Shown: in pieces, positions 12,301 to 21,721 of the stretch | How the letters are laid out: every line of letters begins with the position of its first letter | Position numbering within the stretch: position 1 is the stretch's first letter | NCBI RefSeq assembly: GCF_025370935.1 | Contig: NC_133473.1 | Span: 1,343,359-1,407,358, forward strand | DNA: 64,000 nt | DNA from: Choristoneura fumiferana | Taxonomy: Eukaryota > Arthropoda > Insecta > Lepidoptera > Tortricidae | Reading direction: 5' to 3' | Notes under the pieces: model-generated | What the model was told of the DNA's origin: nothing | Seen by the model: only the letters and a program-made list of their open reading frames with translations | The model's database searches: none | Position numbers and translations under genes: made by a program

Positions 12301-13803
12301 TAGTGAAATCCTGGTAGTCCAGCCAGGATTGTCTCCGCAGGACAGAACTCTTCAACGGTTAATAGCATCGACTTGAAATTTGGTATGCAAATGTAGTTTG
12401 GGTGACAGACAATTTTTTTTATGGTTAGGTTATTTTACAAGTATCTTTACTTTTTAAGCTCCCATGTAATTGTTAACGATAACTCATACTTTGCAAATGA
12501 TAACTCAATGAATGACTATAGACGGACAACAAAGTGATCTAATCAGGCATCCGTTTCTCCTTTTAAAGTACGGAACCCTAAAATAGTAAGTGATCACGAA
12601 AAAGTAAAGAGTAAAAAATATTTTTGGTGCTATAATTTCTTGCTGTTTCTTGATCCAATCTAGCCCTGAACGCATCCTATTTTCTTCACCAGCGACGATT
12701 TGGATTTGAACCAGGTGACCGTAGTGCGAGTGTTTATCAAGAGCCACGAGGCGTATTCTTTCGTGCGGCGCTCGTACTTCAACTTTTACGATTTGTTTGG
12801 TAAGATCATTAGTGCACTCGCGACTCGGTGAGGTTTCCTGAAAGTAAGTATTCGGTGAATGTCGTGTAGACAAAATCTTGAGATTTTTTTTGAATAAAAC
12901 TCAATGACATTTGATTTCGCCCTATAGACCTAATTTCGGTGGATTGTGGGAAGCTTGAATTAAGTCTTCTAAATTTCAATTTCCTTTTTTGATTTGATTG
13001 ACGAAAACCGTAACCATAAAGGTAATTAAGTTCTTATACTGCTCTTTATGGGGACGAAGCAGCGGGTATTTGCTGATATTTAATATTTCCCGCATAATAT
13101 TTTTTTTTTATTCCACTGGATGGCAAACGAGCAAGTGGGTCTCCTGATGGTAAAAGATCACCACCACCCATAAACATCTGCTATACCAGGGGGATTGCAG
13201 ATGCGTTGCCAACCTAGAGGCCTAAGATGGGATACCTCAAGTGCCAGTAATTTCACCGGCTGTCTTACTCTCCACGCCGAAACACAACAGTGCAAGCACT
13301 GCTGCTTCACGGCAGGATTAGCGAGCAAGATGGTGGTAGCAATCCGGGCGGACCTTGCACTAGGTCCTACCACCTGCAAAAATGTCAGATAACTACGGAA
13401 CTTAGCTATAGTCTAGAGAGCTCTCGTGTTTGTTATAGCCGTAAACTTTAAGGGTACTAATGAATACACTTTCAAATGTGTTATTTTATGATTCCTTATA
13501 AAATATATATAATCGAGCAAAGTTTAACTATTGACTTTAGCACAGCTGGGTGGAGTGTTCAACGTCTTCTTCGGATGCAGTATCCTGACGCTCTTGGAAC
13601 TGCTCCAACTGGCCCGCTACAGCTGTCGCCGAGGTCCCAGAACCCAAGCAACCACAGGAAATATTCTGAAACCAGTGGCTAAGAAGTCGACCGCGTCTAG
13701 GTATTCTGCCAAGAAAAAAAGACGCGTGGAAAAGCGGAAAGCGAATAAAAAGAATATTATATTATTTAAATTTAGGGGATTAAGCGAGGTAAATTTATAT
13801 TGA
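2443..13803 (+). CDS. Pickpocket-family DEG/ENaC sodium channel (nine exons, N-terminus outside window)
   Basis: Amiloride-sensitive-type sodium channel subunit of the insect pickpocket family: a plasma-membrane trimer with two membrane spans per subunit. Exons 2443-2643, 6637-6828, 7002-7103, 8051-8186, 9464-9660, 10403-10536, 11870-11981, 12693-12799, 13541-13803; every junction is GT...AG and in phase, giving 480 residues to the TGA. Seen: TM1 (TIAILLLLWLALSILGEMI) followed by PFPSVLVCPEVSF (family FPAVTICN region); an extracellular Cys-rich domain with DCAQIF, GFCCVFNG, KYCLVECQMWL, RCQCLLP and CDCPFTCEY; TM2 GGVFNVFFGCSILTLLELL with the selectivity-filter GxS (GCS); and a very basic C-tail (KKKRRVEKRKANKK). 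Exon 1 opens with one base of a split codon, so the N-terminal cytoplasmic exon with the gating HG motif is upstream, outside the window. No stop or frameshift is seen. Ligand and tissue cannot be read from sequence. Family certain; the exact ppk orthologue is not assigned. Confidence 0.87.
2870..3190. other. GC-rich block in ppk intron 1, unexplained
   Basis: A strikingly GC-rich stretch in an AT-rich intron: two blocks (about 2876-2947 and 3105-3187) with codon-like composition, for example PLPRALTLLNALLTAAS on + and VLAAVSSALSSVSARGSGEL on -. Neither frame fits ppk, whose exons join in phase without it. It could be captured exon pieces or part of an unknown element. Confidence 0.3.
3281..3745 (+). 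repeat. Dispersed lepidopteran repeat with CTGT run
   Basis: Starts TTTTTTACGGTTCCGGAGC, carries a (CTGT)n run and a 'ctttgctcagggactatcaat' segment. The same block recurs at 37040-37250 (-), 46470-46860 (-), 48820-49040 (+) and 56647-56800 (+). Non-coding; class not established. Confidence 0.6.
3955..4278 (+). mobile_element. Helitron-like 5' piece joined to a tRNA-derived SINE (type B)
   Basis: 3955-4078 opens with CTAATATTATAAATGCGAAAG, a Helitron-like end common in Lepidoptera. 4079-4278 is a SINE whose head resembles a tRNA (B box GGGTTCGATTCC at about 4117) and whose body ends with ACGGGATGACCGTAAAA and an AATACAAAAAGATT tail. Type B recurs at 32820-33125, 39266-39640, 40150-40265, 40935-41095, 47440-47635 and 47819-47915. 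Confidence 0.65.
4812..4985 (+). repeat. Dispersed repeat family R1
   Basis: Shares GATGGCAAACGAGCAAGTGG, ATCACCACCGCCCATAAAC and TTGCCAACCTAGAGGCC with 11282-11560, 13105-13380 and 30205-30360 (-). The longer copies end in a GGACCTTGCAC...GGTCC segment. Probably a short non-autonomous retroposon; class unknown. Confidence 0.55.
5425..5625. mobile_element. Hairpin MITE nested in the foldback element
   Basis: Inverted repeats of about 75 bp: AACGTTTGGCAACCTGTTTC on the left, mirrored by AACAGGTTGCCAAACGTT on the right, around a short centre with TTTAGGTTAGGTTAG. Diverged fragments of the same family occur near 9840-9910 and 24300-24560. Confidence 0.6.
5828..5964 (+). mobile_element. 5'-truncated SINE (type A) with target-site duplication
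   Basis: The 3' half of SINE type A (AATCCGCACTGGGCC..., GTGGGACGTATATAGGCTGG, ATG-repeat tail), flanked by ATCCAAACCGA at 5817-5827 and 5965-5975. It sits in the centre of the foldback element. Confidence 0.75.
6637..6828 (+). CDS. ppk exon B: proximal extracellular domain
   Basis: Acceptor cccttcctag|G, donor acg|GTATGG. Reads KYPEGMNENYIRPL through LLELSDVLQFLEYNG to TTSCEETFIR. The split codon joins exon A as Ser. A 4-kb intron full of repeats precedes it. Confidence 0.85.
7002..7103 (+). CDS. ppk exon C: GFCCVFNG finger region
   Basis: Acceptor ttattttag|G, donor aagag|GTAAGT. Reads CRFQGSNIDCAQIFHMELT then LYGFCCVFNGRSLKR, matching the family pattern C...C...dC..iF...t..GlCytFN. Confidence 0.87.
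7400..7445. repeat. Short palindrome
   Basis: TTTTCAGATTATCCGATCC mirrored by GGATCGAATAATCTGAAAA around GATATC; arms of ~22 bp with one mismatch. In ppk intron 3, directly upstream of a larger MITE. Confidence 0.5.
7490..7968. mobile_element. MITE with ~125-bp terminal inverted repeats
   Basis: Left end CCAGGGTGGCTTATTTAGAT, right end ATCTAAATGAGCCATCCTG; arms of about 125 bp, homologous through GATCTGTTCTTAG and TAACAAGAAAAACTG, with TA-type flanks. Central ~180 bp non-coding. Ends about 80 bp upstream of ppk exon D. Confidence 0.65.
8051..8186 (+). CDS. ppk exon D
   Basis: Acceptor gtgtttcag|A, donor tgg|GTGAGT. Reads ELKLNVRQNNKYNEW then EVGPFAALMMAINQTQ, comparable to the family S.G...GL.v.l strand, ending in phase 0 at ...AYKW. 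A LINE tail begins about five bases into the following intron. Confidence 0.8.
8191..8325 (-). mobile_element. 5'-truncated LINE tail abutting the ppk exon D donor
   Basis: Reverse copy of a LINE 3' end also found at 39322-39416 (GGTTTTTCCGAACCGGTGG, AGCCTAAATTGAATAAAG..., (TTTGAC)n tail). The tail begins around intron position +5 after exon D, overlapping the GTGAGT donor. Confidence 0.65.
8377..8605. mobile_element. Foldback copy of repeat family R2
   Basis: Arms of ~70 bp (8382-8450 and 8531-8600) are near-perfect reverse complements, containing TTGCTCACCCGCGACCTTAC and AAGCTTATGCAAAATATGCG. Single-orientation relatives lie at 16650-16800, 16880-17095, 49985-50215 and 57718-57948; fragments at 29098 and 20430. 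Confidence 0.6.
8880..9362 (-). mobile_element. Helitron-like non-autonomous element with (AC)n
   Basis: Reads, in reverse, from TTATATTATAAATGCGAAAG at 9340-9360 to a GTTTACCCGCGGCTTCG end at 8885, with two related internal ~115-bp segments (GGAATAAAAAGTAGTCTATG, CATGACTCTAAGCCC). A related copy runs forward at 10612-11112. Confidence 0.6.
9266..9334. repeat. (AC)n microsatellite
   Basis: About 69 bp of uninterrupted AC dinucleotides inside the Helitron-like element. Confidence 0.95.
9464..9660 (+). CDS. ppk exon E
   Basis: Acceptor ttggttgcag|C, donor agcag|GTGATT. Reads LIVQSGQRYVETSKNG to RIRGCQIDNNRPLTYFQVYS, the R.C...n..L.yf..Ys lead-in to the Cys-rich domain. Its last ~28 bases and the donor are duplicated in the next intron (9953-10018). 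Confidence 0.85.
9953..10018 (+). repeat. Duplicate of ppk exon E end plus donor
   Basis: ACATACTTTCAAGTTTACAG and CAGGTGATTTTTC repeat bases 9633-9700 with few mismatches: the last ~28 exon bases, the GT donor and the first ~40 intron bases. No acceptor of comparable quality was noted before it. Confidence 0.75.
10043..10302. mobile_element. Putative MITE next to ppk exon F
   Basis: Terminal inverted repeats AGATTTTTAAGTAGCATCAA and its mirror TTGATGCTACTTAAAAATCT; interior non-coding. About 100 bp upstream of the exon F acceptor. Confidence 0.45.
10403..10536 (+). CDS. ppk exon F: Cys-rich domain
   Basis: Acceptor ttgttacacag|A, donor caag|GTACTT. Reads KYCLVECQMWLTMERCQC then LLPAHHRPHGIPICHAF and SLPCARRAQ: the conserved C..eC......C.C.p...P......C......C array. 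Confidence 0.87.
10612..11112 (+). mobile_element. Helitron-like non-autonomous element
   Basis: Forward relative of 8880-9362: opens CTACTAATATTATAAATGTG with a GAGT run, has two GGGATAGGGGTAAAAT-type segments and ends GAAGCCGCGGGTAAACGCTAGT, a CTAG terminus of Helitron type. Confidence 0.6.
11282..11560 (+). repeat. Dispersed repeat family R1 (long copy)
   Basis: Full-length relative of 4812-4985, extended by ACTCTCCACGCCGAAACAC and GCGGACCTTGCACAAGGTCC. In ppk intron 6. Confidence 0.55.
11637..11777. mobile_element. Hairpin MITE, GGGCCTGTTTCACC family, TTA duplication
   Basis: Termini GGGCCTGTTTCACC and GGTGAAACAGGCCC with arms of ~40 bp, flanked by TTA at 11634-11636 and 11778-11780. 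A second copy lies at 25877-26017, also between TTA flanks. Confidence 0.75.
11870..11981 (+). CDS. ppk exon G: CDCPFTCEY
   Basis: Reads ADSGVCDCPFTCEYQSEL to TFTSYDDF, donor ta|GTAAGT. The acceptor is tandem (catAGtAG): use of the second AG moves the start to 11873, keeps phase and drops one residue (Val). Confidence 0.85.
12055..12590 (-). repeat. LINE 3' fragment and CTGT-repeat relative
   Basis: 12060-12140 matches the LINE end seen at 29220-29290 and 31120-31190 (AGACCATCATTGCCA, GCGCCGCAAGAAACTT). 12150-12590 contains a (CTGT)n run and TTGAAATTTGG segments and resembles, in reverse, 23300-23510. Confidence 0.45.
12693..12799 (+). CDS. ppk exon H: pre-TM2 strand
   Basis: Acceptor ttcttcaccag|C, donor ttg|GTAAGA. 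Split Tyr codon, then DDLDLNQVTVVRVFIKSHEA to RRSYFNFYDLF, the beta strand and wrist leading to TM2. Confidence 0.83.
13105..13382 (+). repeat. Dispersed repeat family R1 (long copy)
   Basis: Same order of segments as 11282-11560, from GGATGGCAAACGAGCAAGTG to GGACCTTGCACTAGGTCC. In the last ppk intron. Confidence 0.55.
13541..13803 (+). CDS. ppk last exon: TM2, GCS filter and basic tail
   Basis: Acceptor ttgactttag|C. Reads AQLGGVFNVFFGCSILTLLE, with GCS the GxS selectivity filter, then a cytoplasmic tail rich in Lys and Arg, stop TGA 13801-13803. Confidence 0.87.
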
Positions 13804-13805
13804 CA

Positions 13806-13811
13806 AATAAA
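13806..13811 (+). promoter_or_regulatory. Probable poly(A) signal of the ppk gene
   Basis: AATAAA begins three bases after the TGA stop. It would imply a very short 3' UTR. Confidence 0.45.
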
Positions 13812-14127
13812 AATCTGAAAAAGCTTTTTGCTTTGTTATTCTTTCCATTCACCACATCATAATATATCGTGTAAGTAACAGTGAATCTCAACGACAGATT
13901 TCGTCGCAACTATTTGCCTTAGAACTCTTTAGTAAGTTATAGTTATTCGATAAGGTCCTCACTGAACAATATTTTTTTTTAGTTGTCTGTTTAGCGGCGT
14001 TTTTTATAGGCTGTCTTATTTTTATTTTTGCAGGCGTTTTATGATGTCGGGGTTTTTTTTTTTAATTTTAAATTTCAGTTTTTTTATTTAATGTTTTTTA
14101 ACTAGTATATATATTTTTTTTCAAAGT

Positions 14128-14510
14128 GTACTAGTGTGTTGGATATCCTGGTTGCAGCATCAGCTCATCATGTTGCCACCATTGCATTATATGTAGAATC
14201 CAATATTGATCAAAAGGAATCAAACACGACATATCTGCTATTATTTTTTCAAGAGTATACTGGTGTGCTGGATATCCTGGCTGTAGCATCAGCTCGTCCT
14301 GTTGCCACCACTGCATTGTATGTAGAATCAAATACTGATCGAAACGAATCTAAACACGATATATCTGCTATGGTTTTATCAAGAGTTTACCTACTAGTGT
14401 TCTGGATATCCTGGCTGCAGCATCAGGCCGAGAATTCCATAATCTTGCATAGTTATATAGCATATATGGGTGATTCAAATTTTAGGTCCCAAATATGTTT
14501 GAAAGTAAAG
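14128..14510 (+). repeat. Tandem array of ~130-bp units
   Basis: Three units keyed by GGATATCCTGG at 14141, 14270 and 14404 (period 129-134), each with TTGCAGCATCAGCTC-like, GTTGCCACCA and GATATATCTGC-like segments. Related array at 33630-34075. The long + frame across it is a by-product of the repeat; no protein is proposed. Confidence 0.7.
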
Positions 14511-16340
14511 TAAACAAAGTCAGATATTGGTGCTGGTGACTGTACAAAAGTCATAATTTGACAAATAATTCATCTCGGAAACTTTACGGTGCAATGATAT
14601 CCACACAATGGTATAGCAGCATTATCTAAAATTCAAATAGTTCCCGTATTTTGTGGCTAAGAGCAAAACATTCGCTCTAGCGTCAAACACTTTGCCGCTG
14701 GTGCAATGTGCGCAAACATCAAGATGCCAGTTGCCAGCAGAAGGGATAGACATGGTCCAATATAAATCATCGCTAAAGTAAATGAAGTGGTATTAACGAG
14801 TCGTCAAGACTAAATTTCAGGTACGCATGAAGGTATCAAGGTGAAATAAATATCAAATACCTACGGCTGTTACCCTTGGAGCAGTAAAAAAAATCTAAAT
14901 TCAAAAGGTAGCTCTTATAGGACTATGAATACCTAAGAAAAGTCTGAAAATCTAAAAATGTTATATGGGCCAATCAACTATTTTACCGACACTTTGGGCG
15001 TCTCCTGCGTTACCAAAATTGTCTCTGGCGTTACCAAAAAATCGTACTTCCAACAAGATATTTCACGGTTTAATAGGTTGAACTTACGTAGGATGGCATG
15101 TATTCATGTACACCATCTATTAAATTACAGAAAAAAACATGTTTACTTAGTACATTTTGGTTAGGAGAGTGGTTCTGCTAACATGAGATATTCATAGATA
15201 CCTACAAATTTGTAAGGAACCCTCAGTGTGCCAGTCTAACTCGCGCTCGGCCGGTTTTTATATATTTCTTCGCCTTCTATTTTTATTTCTCTTCGATATA
15301 CGGCTATCAATTTCCAGAATTAGGAGAATTCTTATTCAATTTTATTAACGTCTTGTATCATTCTGTTAGTCCTCCCGATGTACGACGTAATTTATATTGC
15401 TATACTGAATGATGCTTGTCTTCTAATGATGAAACATGTCCATAATCCAAAATTCTGCGAACTTTTACTTTTATAGTCTTCCCGATAAGTAACTATTTTA
15501 TACAGGTACTTTGATCTTGTACCCGCGCTTTTGGCTCAATCAATTTTTTTTCTATTAACATTGTCTGCGCTGTCTATGGCCGCCTCGCTCTGTGGTCCCA
15601 GTAACGTTGCAAATTGAAACTATCTGCGAGCAAACGCGTAGCCGGCGCCCACTGTTTGTCCCATTCCTACCCATTGCGGCTCTATTTGCGCAGGCTCCCA
15701 TTAATGACTTGCCAAAAGCAATTTGCTGCTAAAAAATACAAAGAGATTTTTAATTAAAGTGGAACGCGCTTACATTAGAAACGTTCGGTGGACAGGGCGC
15801 CTTTCAGATGGATCTGTTATAGGGATAAAACACAGATAGTTCAGACGTCAATCACCTGTATGTACTTCACTTTTCATACCTACGCTCGGCGGTCGCTCTA
15901 AGGTTGTCAACTATGGCTTATGCACCAAAAAACTATCGTGGTAGTGGCACTCGTATCTAGTTGTTTGATTTATTGTTGAGAATGAAACGGAAAGAATGAA
16001 AATATAAATTAATAATTAAAATATTTTAATTTTAATGTCATTGTTATATTATAAATTTGTCACAGAAAGTATCTTGCGACTATTTCTACTTAAACAACCG
16101 TCCAATAACTTTTTGTTGTTGCTCCATTATTGCACAAAAAAGTTCACAGACGCGTGTCTCAAGCGGATGGCACTCGCCATCACACTGGTCCCAACCGGTC
16201 CGAGATATAGTGTCCGTGAGCAGTGTCTATGTGTGCGTCGCTCGAGCGCACTTATATGAAGATTGTTTTCTGAACTATCTCTGTTGTGCGGCATAAGTAT
16301 CTTAACGAATTCCATCCGTGTAGAGACATTTTCTGCACTC
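14511..16340. other. Intergenic, nothing recognised
   Basis: No exon, structural RNA or clear transposon found. A moderately GC-rich patch at 15570-15710 (CAGTAACGTTGCAAATTGAA, AACGCGTAGCCGGCGCCC) is unexplained. Small frames around 16035-16340 lack protein-like features. Confidence 0.4.
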
Positions 16341-16344
16341 ACCA

Positions 16345-17160
16345 GCAGTAGCGGCGTTAGGGTAGGTCGCGGTGGGGCGACCGCCCAGGGCGCCGGACTT
16401 AAAGTGGCGCCTGAAGCCTACACCTTCTAGAAAATTCCCAAAGTTGGGGGCGCCGTGGAAACCTCGCCCAGGGCGCTGGAAGTGCTAAAACCGGCACTCG
16501 CTAGACAATTATTACTTGACCGTTTGTTCACAGACAGAGTTCACTGTCTCAAGTTGTATATTGGCTAAGTTATTGAATCAGGCATTACCTTAGACAAATG
16601 AAGATCAATGTCTAAGCGCGTTACTTTGCGGAGTTCCATATCAATGAACTGAAACAATTACTTTGCTCACCCGCGACATTATAATAGCTACGTTTATTCA
16701 AGAAATGAGTGTTCATGCAGTTTCTACGCCTCCACACTCTAAGAACACACACAAATCACACAAGCCCATCTATCACCACCACCACACTACACTGACGCGC
16801 TAAGTATCTGTGTCAATTCAATATTAAAATAATTTATTGAATCAGGCGTTACTTTGCGGAGGTTCATATTATATCAATGAACTCAAAGATTTTCTTTGCT
16901 CACCCGCGATCTTATGATAGCTAAGTTTATGCAAAATATGCGTGTTCATGCAGTTCCTCCACCCCCACACTGTAAGAACACACACAAATCACACAAACCC
17001 ATCTATCACCACCACCACACTACACTGACGCGTTTTAACTCAATCAAAGCTCATCTTCAGAGCAACACAACCGTTCACCATGCTAACATCTGGTAGTAGA
17101 CAGATGGGTGACAGACAGACAGACATACTTTCACGTTTGTAATATTATTAAAGATTTATG
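16345..17160. repeat. Repeat cluster, including two partial R2 copies
   Basis: 16350-16500 is a GC-rich repeat (GGCGACCGCCCAGGGCGCCG). 16570-16800 and 16830-17095 are R2 copies holding AATCAGGCRTTACYTT, TGCTCACCCGCGA and CTATCACCACCACCACAC. 17100-17155 is a GACAGACAGACA-type Helitron-like tail. Confidence 0.5.
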
Positions 17161-18847
17161 AACAAGGGGATTTTGTCATACAAACGTTCATAGTAGCTAG
17201 CCATTCCTTAATTATCATCAGTCAAGATTAGTTTGCCAATAAATTAAAAAAAAAAAACTTGCGATGACTATCGACTCACGATCTTTGATCTTTAATAAGT
17301 TTGTATAGAAATACGTATTATATTTTAAACACTTGGCTGTATTTACATCGGACTCGACTGTACCAGTAAATAAATAAAACGGCCAACCCATTTCGTAATC
17401 TCCAGAATTTTTCGTCTTGACCTGGCAAACAAAGCACAACATTTACCACCATACATCATCAGCTAAGCGCACAACATTTTCCATTCACGATGGGCACAAC
17501 AGCCAGAACAAAGGGCAAAAAGGTTGCTTCCGCCCTTCCTTAATTTATTACAAGTGCGGCCAGTGTATAATTTTGGCATGAGCCCGAATAGTCCGTTTCC
17601 GGAGTATGAAAAGTGAGTGTTTACTGAATTTTTACGCGACATGGCACGTACCTTTAGGCTGCCCATCCGTGAGAAATGTGCGAGGAAGCGGAGTTTTCTT
17701 CGAAGATAAACATATTAACATATTCTCTTACCTAAGTAAAACCGTCTAATTTCCCAGTCACAGATTTTTGGAGAACAGGTCTCATTGCATAAAAGACAAA
17801 ACAAGCTTATTTAGGATCTTGCCTGCAAACATAAATTAAATATTTGTGTGTCCAATAAACAATGGATTGATTCAAGCGCTATATACTCTCCTTGGATCTC
17901 CTCCATATTATTAACTGGCGCCTGAGTCCGTCTCTTCCTTAGCTAGGTTTTTATGCCGATAATGCACACATAAACATCACGCCTGTAGTCCCGAATAGGG
18001 TAGGCAGAGCACACGTAACGTTACCGTTTCGGAGCCACTTTTAGCAATTTTAGGTTTTAAGTTTGACAAAAACGGTACAATAGTAACAGGTTGCTAGCCT
18101 ATCGCCTACGGTATACTTTAACCTAATGCTAAAATGCAATGCTAGAATGGTCAAAGAATTTTCGGCACAGTGCGGGAAATGAGCGTCTCATTTCGCACTA
18201 GGATGAATCACGAGCTAGAAGAACTGATTCACAAAGAAGCCATCGACACATGCTGCAAGGCACAAAGACTTAAATAGACCAGACACTTAGAAAGAATTGA
18301 TGATGATGATTATTAGGGAAATTCCCGTGTGGACCCGCAACAAAAAAAGTCCAAAGGAACGTCTCAGGCGCATAGACAAGAAAATATTTTAGAGAAAAGA
18401 GGCCAAGGCTAGAGTGAGGATTGTAACGCCGTAGCAAAGAGAGAATGCTAGCGCGCACAGTCACCCCGTAGGTATTGTACTATTGACCCTCATGCCAATA
18501 CTTTTAAAGTTCCAGGATCCAGACGTTGACCATCGCTGTGACACTGCAAAGTGACGGAATGCAGCAGCGTAGAAACCTTCTGAGTAATCCCACAAATCCC
18601 ATTTAACTTTAAATAGTGTCGCAAAATTCATTCCCTGAACTGAACTAAGACTTCCAAGTCCGCGCTATCTCTGTGGAGTTTTATCGAAATGAGTTGAAAC
18701 ACATTACAAATTCAATCTGTCGGCGCGAACTTTGCGTGGCGCGTCTGCGCCGGATGACTCGCGAATAGTTAGACGGCGGCGCAAGCGACGAGCTCTTGAG
18801 ATACTTCTAAAAAAAACCTTTTTCAGTTATTTATACCTACCATCATG
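17161..18847. other. Intergenic, nothing recognised
   Basis: AT-rich with no supported gene. 18715-18805 is GC-rich (GGCGCGAACTTTGCGTGGCG, GACGGCGGCGCAAGCGACG) and could be promoter-like or repeat-derived. A short stretch at 18180-18300 resembles LINE-tail wording but is too weak to call. Confidence 0.35.
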
Positions 18848-18861
18848 ATGTAGATTAAGAC

Positions 18862-19493
18862 ATTATGATATTTTAAACTCGGAGGGAAATTTGGAAGATA
18901 AGGTTAAAGTTTTATGCAAAATAGTTGTTGAAGAATTATGTGTTTATGTTTTTAAGATGTTGAGAGATGGAGATATGCTAAAAAACTTGTTATCTGGTTT
19001 ACTATGGCCGTAAATTCGCAAAGAATATCTATGCTTAGTATTATACAATGGAAGTCGCAAAGTCTTAGACCAAAGTTGGTGGAATTTGATACATTACTGG
19101 CACAAGAAAAAGTAGACATAGCGTTAGTCTCTGAGACTTGGTTGGAACCGAACTCAGACTTGAAAATTGGTGTGTGAATTATGCGATACGACAGAAGATG
19201 CCCAGGGGCATTTCCCTTCAGAGGAATGTGTTCGGATTCGTGCGGCGTGGGAGGCGTTGGTTGCAGCAGCCAACCTGAGCAAGTATGACACGGGAATGTT
19301 TGTGGGTATTTTAGCTCAGCCGGCCTCAGACATGGCGTTAATGCTTTTCAGGTTGGCTGATGTGATAAGATATGTTAGTTAGTCGTCAATTGTGAGATGT
19401 ACATAATTTGTTTTCTTGTTATATAATGTTTTGCCCTATGGGCTAATGTGACAAATATATACGATGCCCGTTTCAAAATAAAATTTTAAAAAA
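18862..19493 (+). mobile_element. Internally deleted LINE with perfect 14-bp target duplication
   Basis: Flanked by ATGTAGATTAAGAC at 18848-18861 and 19494-19507. It contains a 5' UTR, the start of an AP-type endonuclease frame (19004-19177: ISMLSIIQWKSQSLRPKL, VDIALVSETWLEP), then an abrupt jump to an ORF2 C-terminus (about 19167-19382: VCELCDTTEDAQGHF to FRLADVIRYVS), a 3' UTR, AATAAA and an A-rich tail. The whole RT domain is missing, so it is non-autonomous. Confidence 0.75.
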
Positions 19494-19507
19494 ATGTAGA
19501 TTAAGAC

Positions 19508-20720
19508 CTGCATGATATTTACCATGGAACAGAGTTAAAATTAAACCGTGATACAAAATAAGTGTTGCAAGATCAATTCGTGTTGGACATACAACGCTTA
19601 ATTTTTAAAGTTAGGATGATTAAATTTGGAGTTTTCATTCATTTAGTTGGTGAACTTCAGCAAAGAATGAACATCTTAAATTTTAATGGAAAGTTTTTAA
19701 CAAATTATAGTTAATGCATTAGTTTTATTTTTCAATATCTACTGAGCTTGAAACACTAATTTTGTATCACGTAATTGTTTTAGTTTTATCCTCTCTAACT
19801 AAAGTGGAAGAAGGAAGCCAGTGTGATAAGGAATGATAAAAATACTCTCAAAAGAATTATTTTGCAAAAACTGCCTTAGGGTACATTTTTGCAAAAGTAT
19901 CCTCATCTCTGTATATGTTGTAACTTTTGTTTTGTTTTTGTATTTAGATGCATGTTTAAACAAGGTAGTTACATAAGTATAATTAAATTTTAACGGGCGC
20001 GTTTTCGCCAACAAACTGTAATATCAGTTTGGCGAGTGTATATTATGTTCATATGAGAAATAAATTATAAAAAAGCTCTCTCTAAATAATATCCTTCCGC
20101 TTATTAACATGAATTATCATTATTTCAAATATCTTAAATGATAGGAGGGTTAGATACCTATTTCTTTGTGAAATAGTCGTAAAGATTCGAGTCTTATGCC
20201 TTGTGCCGTGGCCGTACCACCAACCCAGCGACTCCGCAGCGATCCAACTAATTAGGATGACGCGATCGGCCCGCCAGGAATCCCGCCTCCACTAAAACTT
20301 GCATTTTCTTTGATCAATGGAAATAGTTTTTGGTCCTGGGAATTTAATTGCTTTGAAAGCAAGTCGGCGTCATCCGCAAGGCGATGCACTTGCTTTTGTT
20401 TACCAAGTATTTGGGAGTTAATTGGTTTACTTTTCGGAGGTCCATATCAATGAACCACGATATCTTTATTTTACTTCTTCGCAAACAGTAGGTAACGTAT
20501 CTGGTCATACCATTTTGTCAGCTATACAAAGTTTTTCCCAACAATACTGAATGGATTCAGTCGTTGGATACAGTCACTGAAAAGAGTGCACAAATATCTC
20601 GAGAGCGCTGCAAAAACTAAATTTATGGACGTTGAGTGAGAGAGGCCAACGCTGCTTGCTTAAGGTGATGTACTCAAAACCATACAGGTTTCCTACAAAA
20701 GAACTTTATGAAATCAGTAA
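19508..20720. other. Intergenic, AT-rich
   Basis: No gene supported. 20190-20290 is less AT-rich (TTGTGCCGTGGCCGTACCACC) without a recognisable product. An R2 fragment (GGAGGTCCATATCAATGAAC) lies near 20438. Confidence 0.4.
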
Positions 20721-20730
20721 TCAATTAACT

Positions 20731-20798
20731 ACACACACACACACACACACACACGCACGCACGCACACGCACGCACGCACACGCACGCACGCACGCGA
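20731..20798. repeat. (AC)n/(GCAC)n microsatellite
   Basis: Compound run of AC followed by ACGC/GCAC tetramers. Confidence 0.95.
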
Positions 20799-21045
20799 AA
20801 TTGTAGACTAGTTAATAAGGGAAATAAACAATTTTTCATTTTCATTTTTCATCGGATACAACACCATGTGGAAACACATGTCTAAAATAAAATAAAACGC
20901 TAAGATTTCCAGTACCCATTACAATAAACAGCATTGAATTTTTATTCTTAAATAAAATGGAATCTCGATTTGCTCTTCCGCAAAATATTGCGGTCAAGCT
21001 ATACATATGGCCGCGCCGGCGTTAAATATTTGCAATTATCTCATC

Positions 21046-21250
21046 ATGATCATCATCATGTTAGCTGAAAGACGTCTGCTGCTGGACATAGGCCTCCCCC
21101 AAGTCTCTCCATTCCGACCGGTCTTATGCTTTCCGTCCACAGCGATCCCGCGATCTTAACCAGGTCGTCTCTCCATCTTGTTGGAGGCCTACCAACAGCT
21201 CGTTTCCCGGTACGCGGACGCCATTCGAGAACCTTCTGACCCAATCGGCC
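21046..21250 (-). mobile_element. RTE-type LINE 3' end
   Basis: Reverse strand encodes GQKVLEWRPRTGKRAVGRPP, TRWRDDLVKIAGS and the ORF end typical of RTE elements, finishing in an ATG-repeat tail at the left. 5'-truncated. Others: 21722-21905, 23505-23755, 28790-28945, 37730-37945, 43080-43265 (+); 52006-52230 and 59696-59930 (-). Confidence 0.75.
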
Positions 21251-21721
21251 ATCAGTCCATACTTGTCACTTCTTCTTTGTAATTAACTGCACGACTGCAA
21301 ATAATCAACAAAGACGCGGCTATTTGAATAACTTGACCGCACTAAATGAGTAGCAAATCAAGATTATCCATTTTATTTTTTCCCGTGAATGTCTGCAATT
21401 TATTTTGTGCTATCCACATCCAAAGGTAAACAACACTGATATGAACTACAAAAACTTTTCCAGCTTTAAAATACATTCAATTTACAATTCGCAGCAGTTC
21501 TTGAAGTATAACAACACTTGCAAAACAAAACGCAGAGCCCATTGGAGACCTAAAGCCGTGTAATATACTAGACAGACCTCGCATTTGGGGCTGGAACTTT
21601 CCAGAAAACTGCTGCCGTTTAGTCATAAATAAGGATCTATGTCCCGCTTTTATGCATAACGACGGCGGTCGTGTCGTCGGCTATTTAACGGCATGGCATG
21701 TAGAATCAAAGCGTCTTTACT

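Noticed and set aside
14136..14513. 125-codon frame on +
   Set aside because: Arises from the ~130-bp tandem repeat; the reading frame is not kept between the two arrays.
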